NCBI GenBank assembly: GCA_002336915.1
Contig: DDET01000047.1
Span: 86,162-150,161, forward strand
Source of the DNA: Bacteroidetes bacterium UBA1947
GTDB lineage: Bacteria > Bacteroidota > Bacteroidia > Chitinophagales > Chitinophagaceae
DNA: 64,000 nt
Direction: 5' to 3'
The translations under genes and the position numbers were made by a program. This document shows, piece after piece, positions 59,163 through 64,000 of the stretch. The notes under the pieces were generated by a model, which was not told where the DNA came from, searched no databases, and worked only from the letters and a program-made list of their open reading frames with translations. Numbering within the stretch: the first letter of the stretch is position 1; every line of letters begins with the position of its first letter.

Positions 59163-60698
59163 TTATCTCCTTTTTTGTTTGCCGAAACGATTACCACCAA
59201 CCTGCTGGTCATCATTCTTATCAGGGCTACCCAGGCGATCCATTACGCAACGGAAACCAACGGTAGGGCTAGACTGGTTAGCCTGCATAAAGCGGCGTGT
59301 GCCGGGTGACATCCAGTAAGCGCGATCGGCCCATGAACCACCTTTGATCACTTTAGCTTCATTGCTTACGAGCGTAGTAGAACCGAAGCTGTAAACATAC
59401 TGGGACATTGTATCACCGTCCCTGAAATCCCTTGCGTCAGCATCCCTTGAATCGTAATTGTTAGTAGCTGTGAGTTCATCCCTTGTAGGAGTGCGCGTAG
59501 GCAGGTGACCGGTGCTGTCTTTTTCTTCAAGCGTGTTATCTTCAGCAACGCGTTTGTAAGTTTCGTAAACATTACCGCGGAATGGGCGGAAATCGTTCAG
59601 GTCATCATAAGTAGGACGGTAAGTATCCAGAACCCACTCACTCACGTTACCTGACATATTATACAAGCCAAAGACGTTGGCATTGAAAGAATAAACAGGT
59701 GCAGGAATATCTGCGTTATCGTTAAGACCACCTGCGATACCCATTACGTCACCACGGCCGCGTTTGAAGTTACCGAAGAACTGGCCCTGGTATTCGTTGC
59801 GCACTTCATAACGTGTGTTGCCACCGTTATCGCCCCATGCGTAAGTGTTACGGTTTGTATAAACTTCCTCACCACGACGGCGTTTAGTAGCCGGCTCGGG
59901 GTTGTTGCCTAACTGGCCGATAGCTGCATATTCCCACTCAGCTTCTGTAGGGAGGCGGTAGTTAGGAAGAAGGTAACCATCAGAATAGTTAGCGTTACGT
60001 GTACCTGAACCGCTCGGATCAAGATCTTTAACGCGCTTAGGACCTACAGTACCTTCGTACTGGCCAAAAGCATAAGTTTCCGAGTTAAATACGTCTTCAT
60101 TCACCTGGTTAGGGTTCCTTTTCAGTTTACCTTCCCTGATAAGTATTATTTCGTTTACACGATCACTACGCCATTGGCAGAAAACTCTTGCCTGGTTCCA
60201 GTTAACACCTACTACAGGATAAAAATTATACGCTGCGTGTGCGAAATAGTATTGTACCAGTGGCTCATTGTATGACAGAGCCTGGCGCCAGCAAGTAGTA
60301 TCAGGGTAAGCTTTCGCTATCAGTTCAGGATAATCCGAACCATAAGCGCGCCTCAGCCAATATATATATTCACGGTAGTGAATGTTCGCAACTTCAGTTT
60401 CATCCATATAGAAGGAAGAAACCGATACAGTGCGTGGAATATTATTATGCTCGTAAGTAGGCAGATCATCCTGGGTTTGACCCATTGTAAAACGGCCGCC
60501 CTGTACGTAAGTAAGACCCGGACCGGTTTGCTGCCCTTGATAATCTGCAAGGGTAAACCCACCTAAGCGCTTATCGTTATACTCCCAGCCGGTTGCCGTA
60601 GAAATATTAGAACCGCCAGACTTTTTCGATGAGCAAGCCGAGAAAAGAGTAGCTGCTCCTAAATACAGCAAGCTCAGGCCGATGACAGATTTTTTCAT
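59163..60698 (-). CDS. gldJ: Gliding motility / T9SS lipoprotein GldJ
   Basis: A 511-residue lipoprotein (lipobox FSAC) with the same FGE-like fold as GldK: VQGGRFTMGQTQDD near residue 65, TEVANIHYREYIYW, NYRLPTEAEWEYAAIG, FGLYNMSGNVSEWVLD and KVIKGGSWADRAYW, and FRCVMDRLG near the end. GldJ is required for gliding and stabilises GldK. It is divergent from porU, which matches the porU/porV/gldJ neighbourhood of Bacteroidetes. Confidence 0.93.
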   Translation of the reverse strand: MKKSVIGLSLLYLGAATLFSACSSKKSGGSNISTATGWEYNDKRLGGFTLADYQGQQTGPGLTYVQGGRFTMGQTQDDLPTYEHNNIPRTVSVSSFYMDETEVANIHYREYIYWLRRAYGSDYPELIAKAYPDTTCWRQALSYNEPLVQYYFAHAAYNFYPVVGVNWNQARVFCQWRSDRVNEIILIREGKLKRNPNQVNEDVFNSETYAFGQYEGTVGPKRVKDLDPSGSGTRNANYSDGYLLPNYRLPTEAEWEYAAIGQLGNNPEPATKRRRGEEVYTNRNTYAWGDNGGNTRYEVRNEYQGQFFGNFKRGRGDVMGIAGGLNDNADIPAPVYSFNANVFGLYNMSGNVSEWVLDTYRPTYDDLNDFRPFRGNVYETYKRVAEDNTLEEKDSTGHLPTRTPTRDELTATNNYDSRDADARDFRDGDTMSQYVYSFGSTTLVSNEAKVIKGGSWADRAYWMSPGTRRFMQANQSSPTVGFRCVMDRLGSPDKNDDQQVGGNRFGKQKRR

Positions 60699-60912
60699 AA
60701 TCAGAGAAAAATATTTTGCTACAAATTTGTTGATAAACTACTAAAAGTGTTACAATGTTAGAGCATTCTTTTCAAAATGTCAAGCTTTCAAGGTTTTGAA
60801 TAAAAAAAAACAGCTTTTTATAGCATTTTAAGGGTATTTATACTATATTTTTAAATCCCCCGTTACTATATTATCGTATATAATAATATCAGCTCCGCTT
60901 CTGTTTATTCAG

Positions 60913-60920
60913 TAACTTTG
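60913..60920 (+). promoter_or_regulatory. -7 element before porU
   Basis: TAACTTTG matches TAnnTTTG and lies 36 bases before the ATG at 60957. A -33 TTG at the expected distance is not seen. Confidence 0.45.
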
Positions 60921-60956
60921 AGCTATATCCTTAACCGAGGTAATACTAATAAAAAA

Positions 60957-63900
60957 ATGAGAAGGGTCCTAACTATTCTTAGTGTATTAACATTTGCGTT
61001 TTTTTCAGCCGGTGCTGCCTCCAGCCATGCATTTAAGGTGGCAAAAGACGACATACAGGGAGGATACATAGCAAAGAAGGTGTGGCTGCAGTATTACAGT
61101 ATGCCCAAAGTGCGTCTTGAGGATATAAATTATAAAGGCGGCGTAGCCTTACCGGTGGATGCGATACCCGCTGATGCCATGAAATTTGAAATAATATTGG
61201 GAAAAGACCGCAAAAGGCCTTTCGCGATCATACATGTACCTGCGTACAATGCAGATGCGGTGAGCAGGGAGGTAAAGCAGTTGAGCAGCTTTACAGCGAT
61301 AGTGGAGGAAGATGCGAAGCAGGGGCCTGCCTTTAGCTATACTACTGCTGCAGCAGCAAAGGCAACTGCTGTGAGCTCGCCATTGGCCACCGGCAACTGG
61401 TATAAAGTATCGGTGACAAATACCGGCTTTTACAAAATAGACTACGACCTTATAAACAGTATGGGAGTGAATCCTTCTACTATTAACCCTGCCAACATCA
61501 GGGTATTTGGTAACGGAGGCAATATGCTGTCTGAAAACAATGCGATACCGCGCGCAGACGATCTTACGGAAAATGGCATATGGGTAAATGACGGCGGCGA
61601 TAATACTTTTAACCAGGGAGACTACGTAGTATTTTATGCTGTGGGGCCTACCGCCTGGACACCGTCCAATGCGCTTTTTCATCACCAGTCGAACCTGTAT
61701 GACGATAAAGGGTATTACTTTATAAATTTCGATAAGCCGGGGCTTCGCATCGGCACGCAAACCGACATACCGGTAAGCAATACAGATGTTACCGACTTTA
61801 ATGACCGTGCGGTACATGAAGCTGACCTTGTAAATATGGCAGGCTTTGGCAAACAATGGTGGGGTGAGGAATATAGCAACAGCCCGGGAAAACAGCTGAG
61901 CGGCTCATTCACATTTGACCTGGGTAATACAACTGATTCTGCGAGATTCCACATCGTGTTCGGTTCACGTTCTGCTTCGGTAAGCAATACGCTTGGCATT
62001 TCAGTAAACGGCAACCCGAAGAGCAGCCTGCTATTTGACAGCCAGGCCGGGCAGAATGATGATATGAACCAGATACTGGAGAAGAACGCAGACTTTGCAA
62101 TGCAAGTAAACGGGACAGCTACGGTGAATCTTTCTTACCATCCATCGGGCACCGACGATAAGGGTTATTTAGACTATATAGAGATCAACAGCCGGAAAAC
62201 ATTGGCCTTTAGCGGTGCGCAGTTTTCGTTCCGGGACCTGAAAAGTGTGGGCGCAGGCAGCAAAGCCGCTTACCATATAGGGAATGCGAGCAGCAATACA
62301 CAGGTATGGGATGTAACTGATCCACAGATGCCGGTGAAAATGAGCGGAACGCTGAGCGGCAGCACTTACACCTTCTACCAATATGCAGATGCGCTGCATG
62401 AGTTTGCTGCATTGAATAGCAGCCAACTGGGCGCGCCTGCATATATGAGCAAGGTAGAGAACCAAGACCTGCACGGATCGGGACAAGTGGACCTGATAAT
62501 AGTAACACACCCCAACTACCTGGATGCTGCCCAGCAGCTTGCCGATTTTCACCGTCAGCAGGATAATATGCGCGTGATCGTGGCCACTACGCAACAGGTG
62601 TACAATGAATTTTCATCGGGAGCAAAAGACCTGAGCGCGATACGTGACTTTGCGCGCATGTTCTATAAGCGTGCGGGCAATGATACCAGCCAAATGCCGC
62701 AATACATGCTGCTGGTAGGCGATGCATCGTACGACCCGAAGAACAGGGTAACAAATAATAACGACTTTATACCCACTTACGAATCAGAAGAATCGCATTA
62801 CCTGGTAAGCAGTTTCTGTAATGACGATTTTTTTGCCTTCCTGGATGATAATGAAAACATAAGCAACACCACCATAGCCAATACGCTGGACATAGGGGTG
62901 GGGCGACTGCCTGTAAATAACGTGCAGGATGCCATGGCTGCGGTTAATAAAATAAAGCATTACAAAAGCACTGTTTCACTGGGGCCCTGGAGGCTGCAGG
63001 ACATGGTTGTAGCAGACAATGAAGACGGCGCCGGCCCACATATGGACGATGCCGAATTGATGTCTAAAACCGTAACGAATGGCAGCAATATATATAACCA
63101 TACCAAGGTGTACCTTGATGCGTTGCCAACGGTATCAAGTCCCGGTGGTGCAAGATCGCCCCAAGCGAATAAAATAATAAACGACCAGGTGTATAAAGGC
63201 TGCTTCCTGGTGAACTACAGCGGGCATGGCAATACATCGGTATGGTCGGCAAAGCGCATACTGACACCGGACGACTATAACAAATGGAACAGCTACGACC
63301 ACATGCCTTTTATGGTAACTGCCACATGTGATTTTGGCCGCTTCGACCAACCATCATATGTATCGGCAGGCGAGGCACTGGTATTGAAAAATAATGGCGG
63401 CGTTATTGTAGGACTTACTACTACGCAGCTTGTATACCAATACTCGAACCGCATATTGAATGAGGCATTCCTGAGGGCACAATTTACGCACCTGCCCAAC
63501 AATAAATGGTACCGGTTCGGTGATGCCTTCCGTATAGGAAAGAACGAAACGTATGTAACCATACCGGACGGCGGTTCGCTGATCAATTTCAGGAAGTTCG
63601 CCTTGTTAGGAGACCCGGCGTTATTACCCGATTTCCCGCAGTATACTATTGTGACCGATTCGATAAAAAGTAATTCGGGCACGGCGGTTGATACTGTCAG
63701 CGCTCTCGGATCGTATGTAGTGTATGGCAGTGTAAGAGGTGACCAGGGCGAAGTGCTGAGCGACTTTAACGGCAAGATCAACGTGGCATTTTATGATAAG
63801 CCCAAGACCACAAATGTTACGGTTTACCCCAACATTGCAAAGTCGTTCCAGACACAGAGCAACATCATCTACAAAGGCAAATCGACCGTTACCAACGGGC

Positions 63901-64000
63901 AGTTCTCCTACACCTTTATTGCGCCAAAGGATATCAACTATGATTACGGCAAAGGCAAGCTAAGCTCTTATGCAGATAATGGCATAACGGATGCAGCAGG
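60957..64000 (+). CDS. porU: T9SS sortase PorU (partial, 3' end outside window)
   Basis: An open frame of 1014 codons with no stop before the window edge. Signal peptide MRRVLTILSVLTFAFFSAGA leads to a beta-rich region and then a peptidase C25 (gingipain-like) catalytic domain: catalytic His757 in NYSGHGNTSVW and Cys791 in VTATCDFGRFD, as expected for PorU, the cysteine peptidase that removes the C-terminal sorting domain of T9SS cargo and attaches it to lipopolysaccharide. GDASYDPKNR is another C25 block. The C-terminal part is off the window. It works with GldKLMN/J to deliver proteins such as that at 49434-50840. Confidence 0.9.
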   Translation, partial: MRRVLTILSVLTFAFFSAGAASSHAFKVAKDDIQGGYIAKKVWLQYYSMPKVRLEDINYKGGVALPVDAIPADAMKFEIILGKDRKRPFAIIHVPAYNADAVSREVKQLSSFTAIVEEDAKQGPAFSYTTAAAAKATAVSSPLATGNWYKVSVTNTGFYKIDYDLINSMGVNPSTINPANIRVFGNGGNMLSENNAIPRADDLTENGIWVNDGGDNTFNQGDYVVFYAVGPTAWTPSNALFHHQSNLYDDKGYYFINFDKPGLRIGTQTDIPVSNTDVTDFNDRAVHEADLVNMAGFGKQWWGEEYSNSPGKQLSGSFTFDLGNTTDSARFHIVFGSRSASVSNTLGISVNGNPKSSLLFDSQAGQNDDMNQILEKNADFAMQVNGTATVNLSYHPSGTDDKGYLDYIEINSRKTLAFSGAQFSFRDLKSVGAGSKAAYHIGNASSNTQVWDVTDPQMPVKMSGTLSGSTYTFYQYADALHEFAALNSSQLGAPAYMSKVENQDLHGSGQVDLIIVTHPNYLDAAQQLADFHRQQDNMRVIVATTQQVYNEFSSGAKDLSAIRDFARMFYKRAGNDTSQMPQYMLLVGDASYDPKNRVTNNNDFIPTYESEESHYLVSSFCNDDFFAFLDDNENISNTTIANTLDIGVGRLPVNNVQDAMAAVNKIKHYKSTVSLGPWRLQDMVVADNEDGAGPHMDDAELMSKTVTNGSNIYNHTKVYLDALPTVSSPGGARSPQANKIINDQVYKGCFLVNYSGHGNTSVWSAKRILTPDDYNKWNSYDHMPFMVTATCDFGRFDQPSYVSAGEALVLKNNGGVIVGLTTTQLVYQYSNRILNEAFLRAQFTHLPNNKWYRFGDAFRIGKNETYVTIPDGGSLINFRKFALLGDPALLPDFPQYTIVTDSIKSNSGTAVDTVSALGSYVVYGSVRGDQGEVLSDFNGKINVAFYDKPKTTNVTVYPNIAKSFQTQSNIIYKGKSTVTNGQFSYTFIAPKDINYDYGKGKLSSYADNGITDAA

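Noticed and set aside
58988..59215. 75-codon minus-strand frame between gldJ and zapA
   Set aside because: It contains the gldJ terminator hairpin and the gldJ end; composition is not protein-like.
61149..61856. Long minus-strand frame opposite porU
   Set aside because: A shadow of the porU coding frame, as are the other minus-strand frames to 63781.
1..64000. CRISPR array
   Set aside because: No regularly spaced repeats with unique spacers were seen, and no cas genes.

Overview
The window comes from a bacterium of the phylum Bacteroidota, probably a Chitinophagaceae-like gliding relative. The evidence is a gldK-gldL-gldM-gldN operon, gldJ and porU of the type IX secretion system (T9SS), the futalosine menaquinone genes, promoters of the Bacteroidetes form (TTG, about 19 bases, TAnnTTTG), and many signal peptides cleaved before Gln. 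Family calls rest on reading the translations and motifs; no database search was run.

Layout. (1) 1-2.16 kb is core: mqnD (partial), mqnB, a pterin synthase, folE and a tRNA-Pro(GGG). (2) 2.09-25.28 kb is a 23.1-kb genomic island integrated into the 3' part of the tRNA-Pro gene. It is bounded by a perfect 67-bp direct repeat and starts with a tyrosine recombinase. It has no conjugation genes. Its cargo is mostly defence: two paralogous ApeA-like HEPN proteins bracketing two PD-(D/E)XK-type nuclease candidates and two unknown proteins, then a structured non-coding stretch. Next is a type I restriction-modification operon (hsdM, hsdS, three accessory genes, hsdR, an M48 metallopeptidase and a further nuclease-like gene). 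The right end is a maintenance module: RecA-like ATPase, DUF3871, small proteins, and an XRE repressor with two palindromic operators controlling a two-gene membrane/exported unit. (3) 25.3-37.4 kb is core: lipoprotein, fatty acid desaturase, START protein, a decayed porin tail, DUF2490 protein, AlkZ-like winged-helix protein, TPR histidine kinase, Lon, a TlpA-type lipoprotein, PadR-PspC and ComB. (4) 37.5-42.3 kb is gldKLMN. (5) 42.4-52.5 kb holds a DUF255 thioredoxin-domain protein, hemD, a DUF4271 protein, an outer-membrane barrel, hemW, a T9SS-sorted repeat protein and unknowns. (6) 52.5-54.2 kb is rich in palindromic repeats, some lying inside a frame-broken HTH gene. (7) 54.2-64 kb holds a LolC/E-type permease, rbfA, an Omp28-like protein, an M28 glutaminyl-cyclase-like lipoprotein, lspA, zapA, gldJ and a partial porU.

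The part most likely to contain an undescribed system is 3.75-8.98 kb. There two HEPN paralogues bracket a two-gene minus-strand unit and a three-gene plus-strand unit whose genes overlap or nearly abut. The three extra genes between hsdS and hsdR, and the hairpin-rich non-coding block at 9.3-10.16 kb, are the next candidates.
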